7,069 nucleotides of DNA. It comes from Verrucomicrobiales bacterium (lineage in GTDB: Bacteria; Verrucomicrobiota; Verrucomicrobiia; Limisphaerales; Palsa-1400). The translations under genes were made by a program, and so were the position numbers. Positions within the stretch are counted from its first letter, which is position 1; each line of letters starts with the position of its first letter. The DNA lies in NCBI GenBank assembly GCA_028293405.1, contig JAQGOW010000415.1:1-7069 (forward strand), in the 5' to 3' direction. This document shows, one piece after another, positions 1-6,383 of this stretch. Below the pieces are notes generated by a model. It was given only the letters and a program-made list of their open reading frames with translations, made no database searches and was not told the origin of the DNA.

Positions 1-2787
1 GCCATTAAAAACGCAACTTGCGAAATCGCGTCCGACGACCTGACGCGCACCCTTTACGCTACGGACGCCTCGCTCCACCAAATCATGCCGAGCGCCGTCG
101 CTTTCCCGCGAACCGCGCAGGAAGCCTCAGCCGCGGTCAAGGCTGCGGCCGATTCCGGACTTTCGATCACGCCGCGTGGCGCGGGAACCGGTCTCGTTGG
201 CGGCGCGATTGGTGACGGGCTCATCATCGATTTCGGACGACACAATCGCCAGATCTCGATGATCGACCTCGATAGCGGCACTGTCCGCGTCGGCACCGGT
301 GTTGTTCTCGATCAACTGAACGCCGCACTAAAGCCGCACGGATTTTGTTTTGGCCCGGATGTTGCCACCAGCGCGCGCGCGACCATTGGTGGGATGATTG
401 CCAACAATTCTTCCGGTTCACACTGTCCCTATTACGGTTGCACGGCCGATCACGTTCGCTCTGTCGAAGTCGTCCTGGCCGACGGCACCATAGAAACTTT
501 TGGTCTCAACGGCCCTGACTCCACGCGCAATTTCCAACTGAAAAAGATGGTGTTCGCGCGCAAGCCGGAGATCGAAGCGAACATGCCGGGCGATCTGCTT
601 AAGCGTTGGCCGGGATATAGCGTTGAACGGTTTCTGCGCGAACCATCGCAATACAATCACCTTCTTGCCGGCAGCGAAGGCACGCTCGCGGCGATGGTTT
701 CGGCCGAACTGAAAATCGTGCCGATCCCGAAACGCAAAACTCTTGGCGTCGTGTTTTACGCGACGGTCGAAGAAGCGATGCAAGGCACGGTTGATTTGCT
801 CGATCTCAAACCAGCGGCGATCGAACATGTCGATGATGTGCTCGCGGATCAAACCAAAGGCCAGCTTGCGTTCAAAGCCGCTCGCGATTTGCTCGAGCTC
901 GACACCAAGCCTTGCAAGGCGATGTTGTTCGTTGAGTTCTTTGATGAGACGGGCGATGCCATTGCTGAATTTTCCAGGCGCAAGCTTGGTCTGCGCACGC
1001 TCACTGCGACCGATCCAGCTGTCATGGCTCTTGCTTGGAACATGCGCAAGGCTGGTCTCTCGTTGGTGACTGGTGTCAAAGGCGCCTCGAAGCCCGTCAC
1101 CACGATCGAAGACGCTGCGGTCCGTCCGCACCAACTTCCTGCGTATTACAAAGCCGTTCGCGGCATTCTCGAGAGCCGCAATCTGCACGCCTGTTATTAC
1201 GGCCACGCTGCCTCGGGCTTGTTGCACATTCGTCCAGTGCTCGATCTGCGTCAGCCTGGCGACCTGAAAAAATTTCGCGAAGTCTCGGACGAAGTCGCGG
1301 CAGTGGTGAAACAATTCAAAGGTTCGTTCTGCTCCGAACACGGCGTCGGCATGGCGCGCACGGAATATATGCCGATGCTCATGGGTGACGAACTCATGCA
1401 GCTTTTTGCGGACATCAAAAACGTTTTTGATCCGAAGAACATTTTCAATCCGGGCAAAATTATCCCGACCGGTCGCTTCAAGATCGATCAGGACCTCCGC
1501 GCGCAGATCGACATCACGCTACCCTTCGAACCTGTTCTCGCCTTCGCTGCGAAGGACGAAGGCTTCATCGGCAATCTCGAGCAGTGCAACGGTTGCGGTG
1601 GTTGCCGCAAAGCGCCGCCGACGATGTGTCCGACTTACGTCGCGACTGGCGAAGAAATCATGTCCACACGCGGTCGCGCGAACATCATTCGCTCCGCCGT
1701 CAGCCAGCGCGGCAATCCTGAGGCGCTCATTTCCGAGGAGCTCGACGCCGCGCTTGCGAACTGTCTCGCGTGCAAAGCATGCACGACCGAATGTCCGTCC
1801 AACGTGAACCTCGCGCTGCTCAAGGCCGAGTTGCTTCACGCGCGCCACGAGAAGTTCGGCATGACTTTGCGCGAACGCATCTTCAGCGCGGCCGATCGTC
1901 TCGGCCAAATGGGTTGCATCACGCCGGGCATTGCCAACGCGATGCTCAAGTCCAAGCCGCTCCGCAAAGCGATGGAGAAATTTCTCGGTGTCGCGGCCAA
2001 ACGGCCGTTGCCCGAATATACCAGTGAGCGGTTTGATAAATGGTTCAACGCTCGTGCCAAAGGCACTACCGCCAAACGCGGTCGCGTTATTTTGTGGGAC
2101 GACACGTTCGTGCGTTATCACGAGCCGCACATTGGTCACGCGGCCGTGAAAGTTTTGGAAGCGGCTGGGTTCGAAGTTGTGCTTGTGGAAAACCGCCAGT
2201 GCTGCGGTCGTCCGTCATTCAGCCAGGGCGATCTCCATCGCGCGTCGGCGCTCGGTCGCCACAATCTTGAGATCATGGCCGACGGCACGGAGCCGATTCT
2301 GTTCCTCGAACCGTCCTGCTACTCGATGTTCGCCGAGGACTATATCGAACTGAAATTGCCGCACGCCAGGAAAGTCAAAGCGCGCTGTTTCGTGTTCGAA
2401 CATTTCATTGACCAACTGCTCACGCGCGAGCCCGACGCGATCAAATTTAATTCGACGCCCAACCCGGTGGCCATCCACGCGCATTGCCACGCCAAGTCGT
2501 TGCTCAATCCGGCCTTCATGAAGAAGCTGGCCGAACGCGTGCCGAACGCAAAAGCGACTTTGCTCGAGACCGGTTGTTGCGGGATGGCGGGCGGTTTTGG
2601 CGCGACGGCTTCTAAATATGATCTGTCCGTGAAAGTGGCCGAACCGCTCATCGCAAAACTCGCGGCGCAGCCGAAGAACGCAACGGTCATCGCATCCGGC
2701 ACAAGTTGCCGCCACCAAATCGATCACCTCAGCCACGACAGTCATCCGGTGCACTTCGCGGAATATCTCGCGGCTCAACTCGGTTAA
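1..2787 (+). CDS. FAD-binding / (Fe-S)-binding oxidoreductase, GlcD-GlpC fusion (YdiJ-like), 5'-truncated by window edge
   Basis: Predicted D-2-hydroxy-acid dehydrogenase (D-lactate or D-2-hydroxyglutarate type) passing electrons from FAD through iron-sulfur clusters to a respiratory acceptor. The frame is open from base 1, and the first 28 codons before the ATG at 85 read as the usual family N-terminus (TLYATDASLHQIMPSAV), so that ATG is internal and the real start is upstream. Of 928 residues seen, residues about 29-230 are the FAD_binding_4 (PCMH) domain, with PRGAGTGLVGG near 58-68 and a GSEGT motif. The FAD-linked oxidase C-terminal domain follows, ending at SEHGVGMARTEY and the FDPKNIFNPGK motif. 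Two ferredoxin-like cysteine sets come next: C529, C532, C535, C543-Pro, and C588, C591, C594, C598-Pro. Two CCG (heterodisulfide-reductase-type) motifs lie at C734-C735 and C859-C860. This order is that of E. coli YdiJ (about 1018 aa). The longer gap before the fourth cysteine of set one is, from memory, normal in this family. Substrate cannot be told from sequence. All expected motifs are intact. Confidence 0.93.
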   Translation, partial: AIKNATCEIASDDLTRTLYATDASLHQIMPSAVAFPRTAQEASAAVKAAADSGLSITPRGAGTGLVGGAIGDGLIIDFGRHNRQISMIDLDSGTVRVGTGVVLDQLNAALKPHGFCFGPDVATSARATIGGMIANNSSGSHCPYYGCTADHVRSVEVVLADGTIETFGLNGPDSTRNFQLKKMVFARKPEIEANMPGDLLKRWPGYSVERFLREPSQYNHLLAGSEGTLAAMVSAELKIVPIPKRKTLGVVFYATVEEAMQGTVDLLDLKPAAIEHVDDVLADQTKGQLAFKAARDLLELDTKPCKAMLFVEFFDETGDAIAEFSRRKLGLRTLTATDPAVMALAWNMRKAGLSLVTGVKGASKPVTTIEDAAVRPHQLPAYYKAVRGILESRNLHACYYGHAASGLLHIRPVLDLRQPGDLKKFREVSDEVAAVVKQFKGSFCSEHGVGMARTEYMPMLMGDELMQLFADIKNVFDPKNIFNPGKIIPTGRFKIDQDLRAQIDITLPFEPVLAFAAKDEGFIGNLEQCNGCGGCRKAPPTMCPTYVATGEEIMSTRGRANIIRSAVSQRGNPEALISEELDAALANCLACKACTTECPSNVNLALLKAELLHARHEKFGMTLRERIFSAADRLGQMGCITPGIANAMLKSKPLRKAMEKFLGVAAKRPLPEYTSERFDKWFNARAKGTTAKRGRVILWDDTFVRYHEPHIGHAAVKVLEAAGFEVVLVENRQCCGRPSFSQGDLHRASALGRHNLEIMADGTEPILFLEPSCYSMFAEDYIELKLPHARKVKARCFVFEHFIDQLLTREPDAIKFNSTPNPVAIHAHCHAKSLLNPAFMKKLAERVPNAKATLLETGCCGMAGGFGATASKYDLSVKVAEPLIAKLAAQPKNATVIASGTSCRHQIDHLSHDSHPVHFAEYLAAQLG

Positions 2788-2794
2788 ACATTCC

Positions 2795-2814
2795 CGACCA
2801 CTGCGGTCGTTTTT
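2795..2814 (+). terminator. Intrinsic terminator after the oxidoreductase
   Basis: A 5-bp GC-rich stem (CGACC at 2795-2799 pairing with GGTCG at 2805-2809) with a 5-nt loop is followed directly by five T residues. It starts 8 nt after the TAA stop at 2785-2787. The stem is short, so termination may be partial, but position and T-tract fit a Rho-independent terminator. It would separate the oxidoreductase transcript from the downstream repeat array. Confidence 0.55.
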
Positions 2815-2831
2815 CTTTCCTACGGGTCGGG

Positions 2832-3034
2832 CGTTGAGTCCAACGCCGGTTCCGTTAGCCTCAACGGAGTGGTCGTAGGTGCCAACGGAGCCACCGTTGG
2901 TCCCAACCGTCATTCCGTTGAGTCCAACGGCCGCTTCGTTGGCACCCACGGCGTCGCCGTGGGGCCCAACGGTGACGGCGTGGGCGCCTACGGCGGCTCC
3001 GTAGGTCCCAACGGCGAGACCGTAGGCACCCGCC
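2832..3034. repeat. Tandem array of ten 21-bp units with imperfect palindromic core
   Basis: Ten units start at 2832, 2853, 2874, 2895, 2916, 2937, 2958, 2979, 3000 and 3021, exactly 21 bp apart with no indel. The core consensus is CGTNGGNNCCAACG, an interrupted palindrome, usually extended by a G; the remaining 6-7 bases are variable. CGT at unit positions 1-3 and C at positions 10 and 13 are present in all ten. Units 1 and 5 share an identical 14-bp core; the last unit decays after position 10. Mismatches between the arms are not compensated, which argues against selection for an RNA stem alone. The 21-bp period is about two helical turns, so all palindromes face the same side of the DNA. 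Possible roles are a protein-binding array, a 3'-UTR or leader element, or a degenerate minisatellite. I do not recognise a named family. Confidence 0.9.
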
Positions 3035-3105
3035 CTGATTGCGTGTAAGTCGTTCAAGCGCATGGTTTTAATGTATTTTTAACACAACAAAGGTTCGTTC
3101 TCCGA

Positions 3106-3135
3106 TTGACTGGACCCGCCTCTTCAAGCCACTAT
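3106..3135 (+). promoter_or_regulatory. Possible sigma-70 promoter for the permease
   Basis: TTGACT at 3106-3111 matches the -35 consensus at 5 of 6 positions. The best -10 candidate at about the right spacing is CACTAT at 3130-3135, only 3 of 6, with an 18-bp spacer. Transcription would begin near 3142, giving a leader of about 30 nt. An AT-rich stretch at 3064-3090 is an alternative promoter region. The remainder of 3035-3160 shows no gene or clear RNA structure. Confidence 0.25.
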
Positions 3136-3165
3136 TCGCCGCAGTGAGCCCTGTGTGTTCTAGCC

Positions 3166-3170
3166 GAGGT
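3166..3170 (+). promoter_or_regulatory. Ribosome binding site of the permease
   Basis: GAGGT ends 4 nt before the ATG at 3175. The upstream in-frame stop TGA at 3145-3147 leaves only a CTG at 3151 as an alternative, so the ATG at 3175 is the supported start. Confidence 0.55.
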
Positions 3171-3174
3171 CAGC

Positions 3175-3696
3175 ATGATTAGTATTGGTGCGCATCGTCC
3201 ACGCAATGTGGATTGGAAGCGTGCGGCGGCCTTGCTTTACGGCGATTGGGGCACGAGCAAAGCTTACGTCATCGGCGCGGCTTTTCTCGCCGCAGGTTAT
3301 ACTTCGCTGCCGATGATCTTGGCGGTCTGTGCCTTGACCGGTCTCGTCGGTTTCAATTACACGATTATTTGTCGGCACTTTCCCGACGGCGGCGGCGTTT
3401 ATTCCGCGGCGCGCAGTCAAAGCCGGTTGCTCGCGGTCGTCGGCGCGCTGATGTTGGTGGCGGATCTCACCGTGACGGCGTCGCTCAGCGGTTACTCGGC
3501 GCTGACTTATTTTCACGTTCCCAAAGAATGGCTGCTCTTCGCGACGATTGGGCTGATCGGTTGCGTCGGCGCGATTAATTTTTACGGGCCCAAACATTCC
3601 GGCAGCATGGCCGTGGCGCTTTGTTTGCCGATGGTGATTGTTGTCGTCGGTATTATTGCGCTGAGCCTTCCGCACCTGACGACGATACACCTCTAA
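3175..3696 (+). CDS. N-terminal half of the split APC permease (helices 1-5)
   Basis: This 173-aa product would actually be made from the ATG with its GAGGT ribosome site. Hydrophobic segments lie at about residues 22-40, 43-66, 84-110, 118-137 and 143-166. That is one complete five-helix repeat of the LeuT-type fold, ending 7 residues past helix 5. Helix 1 carries GDWGTS, in the region that normally unwinds to bind substrate. Alone it lacks helices 6-10 and could not form the usual transport path. It may pair with the downstream half if that is translated; otherwise it is a dead fragment. Confidence 0.6.
   Translation: MISIGAHRPRNVDWKRAAALLYGDWGTSKAYVIGAAFLAAGYTSLPMILAVCALTGLVGFNYTIICRHFPDGGGVYSAARSQSRLLAVVGALMLVADLTVTASLSGYSALTYFHVPKEWLLFATIGLIGCVGAINFYGPKHSGSMAVALCLPMVIVVVGIIALSLPHLTTIHL
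3694..3696 (+). other. In-frame TAA nonsense codon splitting the permease
   Basis: The codon context is CTC-TAA-CCG. Homology-like continuity resumes at the very next codon. TAA is not a selenocysteine or pyrrolysine codon. None of the other three genes in the window contains an internal TAA, so a reassigned code is not supported. One base change from GAA, CAA or AAA would restore the frame. Confidence 0.9.
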
Positions 3697-3699
3697 CCG

Positions 3700-4986
3700 T
3701 TGCACGGAAAGTTCAGTCACAATTGGACGACGTTCGTCGCAATCATCCTCGCGTTGAGCGGTGTCGAATCCATCGCCAACATGACTGGCGTGATGAAGCT
3801 CGACCCCGGCGCGACGATGGATTTGCCGCAGATCCGTCGCACCGCGACCAAGGCCATTTGGGTTGTTGCGATTGAAGTCGTCATCGGCACCGCGCTGATG
3901 GGTTGGGCGATGTTGTCCTTGCCGCAAACGCTCAAGCCCGAACTGGAACGGCGTTGGGAAGACATGCTCAACGTGCTCGCCGAACAATACGGCTCCTACG
4001 TGTCGCCGGCGTTCGGGCAGGTTTTTGGGATCGTCACCGGAATCATCGTCGGCCTGTTGCTGCTTAGCGCCGTCAACACCGCCATCACCGCGCTCATCGG
4101 TTTGTTTTACATGATGGCGCGCGACGGCGAAATGCCGCGCCCGCTCTCGAAGCTCAATTCCCACGGCGTGCCTTACCTGCCGCTGCTCATCGCCACGATA
4201 TTGCCTGTAATCGTCGTCCTGATTTCGCCGGACACGCGCGCATTGATGGACCTTTATGCGATCGGCGTCGTCGGCGCCATCGTGCTTAACCTCGGCTCGT
4301 GCATCTTGAACAAGAAGCTTGGGCTGAACTGGAAAGAATTGTCGGTGATGTTCGTCACGTTCATCATCTTGGTTTTTGTGGAATTCACCCTCGCAAAAAC
4401 CAAGCCGAACGCGCTGTTTTTCATCGTGTGCATTTTGGTCGGCGGATTGACCCTGCGCGCGTGGTCGCAACGTCGCGCCGGTCTGCGCACCGTCACTCTC
4501 AACGAACATCTCGCCGCCACCGTCGCGCCCGAGGAAATGCCTGAGTTCAAACTCAACCTCACCCCCGGCCAAACCATTCTCGTTGCCGCGCGCGGTTTAA
4601 CTCCGGTGCTGCGTTACGCGATGGAAGAAGCGCAGTTGCGCAAAGGCACGCTCTACGTTCTCTACGTCAAAGAACTCGCCGTCAACTTGCCCGGCCCGTT
4701 GCCCAGCGGCGAACGCCCGCGTTGGCAGGACGACAAGCACGCCGCCGAGATCATGTATGGAATGGTCGATGCCGGTCAGAAAAACGGCGTGACCGTCGTG
4801 CCGCTTTATACCGTCAGCGAAAATCCCGCGACCACGATCCTCGACATGTCCGCAACCCTCGGCGTCGACATCCTGGCTTTAGGCTCTGCCCATCGCAACC
4901 GCTTGGTGGCTTTGTTGAAGGGCGACGTCGTCACCGAAGTCGCCAAGAGCCTTCCGGAAAACATCCAACTAGTGATTTACGGATAG
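3700..4986 (+). CDS. C-terminal part of the split APC permease (helices 6-12 plus USP-like domain)
   Basis: Counted from the TTG at 3700 (428 aa), hydrophobic segments lie near residues 9-28, 51-75, 104-137, 158-177, 182-204, 213-232 and 238-254. Residues about 290-428 form an alpha/beta domain like universal stress proteins (TILVAARG strand, then GVDILALGSAHRNR). The usual nucleotide motif G-2x-G-9x-G-[S/T] appears here as G395-2x-H398-9x-G408-D409, so ATP binding is doubtful. TTG 3700 has no ribosome site and starts 3 nt after the preceding stop, so only termination-reinitiation could use it. ATG 3781 is the first ATG, lacks a ribosome site, and would remove helix 6. Independent translation is therefore unproven. 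Confidence 0.55.
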   Translation: MHGKFSHNWTTFVAIILALSGVESIANMTGVMKLDPGATMDLPQIRRTATKAIWVVAIEVVIGTALMGWAMLSLPQTLKPELERRWEDMLNVLAEQYGSYVSPAFGQVFGIVTGIIVGLLLLSAVNTAITALIGLFYMMARDGEMPRPLSKLNSHGVPYLPLLIATILPVIVVLISPDTRALMDLYAIGVVGAIVLNLGSCILNKKLGLNWKELSVMFVTFIILVFVEFTLAKTKPNALFFIVCILVGGLTLRAWSQRRAGLRTVTLNEHLAATVAPEEMPEFKLNLTPGQTILVAARGLTPVLRYAMEEAQLRKGTLYVLYVKELAVNLPGPLPSGERPRWQDDKHAAEIMYGMVDAGQKNGVTVVPLYTVSENPATTILDMSATLGVDILALGSAHRNRLVALLKGDVVTEVAKSLPENIQLVIYG

Positions 4987-5010
4987 TTGAAGTTTTGGGA
5001 TTTGAAGTTT
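4987..5010. repeat. 9-bp direct repeat just after the permease stop
   Basis: TTGAAGTTT occurs at 4987-4995 and again at 5002-5010, immediately after the TAG stop at 4984-4986. No hairpin followed by a T-tract is visible here, so no intrinsic terminator could be assigned for either converging gene. Confidence 0.6.
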
Positions 5011-5013
5011 CTC

Positions 5014-5041
5014 TGGAGCTTGGATCTTGGAGCTTGGAGCT
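5014..5041. repeat. Four tandem copies of a 7-bp unit (TGGAGCT)
   Basis: Units at 5014, 5021, 5028 and 5035 are TGGAGCT except the second, TGGATCT. The block fills most of the 59-bp convergent gap between the permease stop and the MFS stop. It looks like slippage-prone low-complexity spacer and would not form a self-complementary stem of useful length. Confidence 0.8.
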
Positions 5042-5045
5042 TTCT

Positions 5046-6332
5046 TCACGGCAATTCGATCTTCGATTCCCGCGCCGGCTCCTGCACCGGTTCTGTCTGC
5101 ACCAATCTGCCGAACTTCCGAATCTCCGGCCAAAACCCGGCCACAGCCGCCACGGTAATAATCGTGGCCACACCACCCGACACCACCGAAAACACTGGCC
5201 CTAGATATTGACTGACAATGCCGGACTCGAATCCACCGAGTTCATTCGACGTGCCGATAAACAAATTGTTCACCGCAGAAACGCGTCCACGCATTTCATC
5301 GGGCGTGAGCAGTTGCACCAGCGTGTGCCGCACGATGACGCTGACGTTGTCCGCAAACCCGCAGATAAACAGGGCCGCCATCGACAACCAATACGAGCGC
5401 GACAATCCGAACCCAATGGTCGCGACGCCAAACAGCGCCACGGCAAAAATCAACGACCGCCCGGCTTTCTGCATCGGTGGTCGATGCGCCATATAAAGCG
5501 CACACACCAGAGACCCAACCGGCAGTGAAGCTTGCAATAAGCCGAGCCCTTGCGGACCCACGTGCAGAATTTCCTTAGCGTATTGCGGTAACAACGCCGT
5601 TGCGCCACCAAACAACACCGCAAACAGATCCAACGTAATTGCACCGGAAATAATGCGGTTACGAAACACGAAGTGAAACCCGCCCATGATGCTGCGCCAT
5701 GAGAATTCCTGTTTCGGCGCGAGCTGTTGTTTGATACGCACCATCAACACCAACCCAAGGCACACGAACGCCGCGACTGCGTTAGCGATGTAAACCGGTA
5801 CAGCGCTGTTGGTGAGAGCGATGATCGCGCCGCCTGCCGCCGGGCCCGCCACTGCCGAAAACTGAAAACTACTCGTCGCCCACGTGAGCGCGCGCGGAAA
5901 TTCTTCACGCGACACCAGCAGCGGCAAAAACGAGGCACTCGCCGACCACAAAAATGTCCGAGCAATTCCAGACGCCACCAAACACGCAAACACCCATCCC
6001 ACATGAACGTGCGACACGGAAATGGCCGCGAGTCCGGCCGACGCCAACCCCACGATCGCTTGCATACTGACGATAACCCGTTTGCGCTCTCGCGTATCGG
6101 CGACATGGCCGGCTGGCAACGTCATCAACACCATCGGGATAAATTGCGTCAAACCCACCAAACCCAGATACAGCGGCGAGCGCGTGCGCTCATACAATTC
6201 CCAGCCCACCGCGACCGTCAGCATCTGCTGCCCAAATGACGCCGCGAATCTCCCTATCACGTAGGGTAAAAAATTGCGGTTCAAAAGAACCGCATACGGA
6301 CTGTCACTTGGAGTCGCCGACTTGGACTGCAC
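5046..6332 (-). CDS. MFS exporter, MFS_3 / EntS-like family
   Basis: Complete 428-aa inner-membrane proton-coupled exporter. It shows about 12 hydrophobic helices in two halves with a charged central loop near residues 199-216. The MFS motif A loop between helices 2 and 3 is GHVADTRERKRV (residues 75-86). The segment PDEMRGRVSAVNNLF through SNELGGFESG (residues 344-371) is the strong signature of the EntS/MFS_3 group, whose known member exports enterobactin; some relatives are drug exporters. The substrate here is unknown, and no siderophore genes are nearby. The start is GTG at 6332: an in-frame TAG lies upstream, the only other upstream candidate is a CTG, and an AGGA sequence sits about 11 nt before the GTG, rather far. 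The gene lies 51 bp downstream of the TPR/ligase gene on the same strand, so co-transcription is plausible. No internal defect is seen. Confidence 0.9.
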   Translation of the reverse strand: MQSKSATPSDSPYAVLLNRNFLPYVIGRFAASFGQQMLTVAVGWELYERTRSPLYLGLVGLTQFIPMVLMTLPAGHVADTRERKRVIVSMQAIVGLASAGLAAISVSHVHVGWVFACLVASGIARTFLWSASASFLPLLVSREEFPRALTWATSSFQFSAVAGPAAGGAIIALTNSAVPVYIANAVAAFVCLGLVLMVRIKQQLAPKQEFSWRSIMGGFHFVFRNRIISGAITLDLFAVLFGGATALLPQYAKEILHVGPQGLGLLQASLPVGSLVCALYMAHRPPMQKAGRSLIFAVALFGVATIGFGLSRSYWLSMAALFICGFADNVSVIVRHTLVQLLTPDEMRGRVSAVNNLFIGTSNELGGFESGIVSQYLGPVFSVVSGGVATIITVAAVAGFWPEIRKFGRLVQTEPVQEPARESKIELP

Positions 6333-6383
6333 GCAACTAGTGTTCCTGATTCCGCCGCGAGTGCAAGTATCACGCAGACGACG

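Larger units (their letters stand above)
3175..4986 (+). pseudogene. APC-superfamily permease with C-terminal USP-like domain, interrupted by one in-frame TAA
   Basis: Reads as one 603-codon gene broken at codon 174 (TAA, 3694-3696). Both sides are in the same frame, no bases are missing, and the join reads continuously (TTIHL-stop-PLHGKFSHNW), so a single substitution such as GAA or CAA to TAA explains it. The intact product would be an inner-membrane amino-acid-type transporter with 12 helices: five before the stop and seven after. A cytosolic domain of about 138 residues resembling universal stress proteins follows. YGDWGTSKAYVIG in helix 1 is the typical unwound-helix glycine segment of this fold; the DGGGVYS loop after helix 2 is also typical. 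The substrate is unknown. The alternatives are sequencing or assembly error, true nonsense inactivation, readthrough, or two separately translated halves. No stop other than this TAA interrupts the frame, so any inactivation is recent. Confidence 0.8.

Noticed and set aside
85..87. ATG as the start of the oxidoreductase
   Set aside because: The 28 codons before it are open and read as the conserved family N-terminus, so the start lies outside the window.
418..1341. 307-codon open frame on the - strand opposite the oxidoreductase
   Set aside because: Antisense shadow in GC-rich coding DNA, with no domain or start signal.
2832..3034. CRISPR array
   Set aside because: Units are only 21 bp, the semi-conserved part is about 14-15 bp and the variable part 6-7 bp, too short for spacers; no cas gene present.
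2215..3063. 282-codon open frame on the - strand covering the repeat array and the end of the oxidoreductase
   Set aside because: No ribosome site before the ATG; beyond the array it is a mirror of the well-supported + strand gene. Kept only as the both-strand heptad observation.
3694..3696. Stop-codon reassignment or selenocysteine insertion
   Set aside because: TAA does not encode selenocysteine or pyrrolysine, and the other long genes have no internal TAA, so the codon is not generally read as sense here.
3160..4572. 470-codon open frame on the - strand opposite the permease
   Set aside because: Composition is dominated by R, H, D, Q and N as expected of antisense to a GC-rich membrane protein gene; no recognisable domain, and the + strand has clear family motifs.
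5727..6239. 170-codon open frame on the + strand opposite the MFS gene
   Set aside because: R/H/Q-rich low-complexity product typical of antisense to hydrophobic helices; overlaps a well-supported gene.
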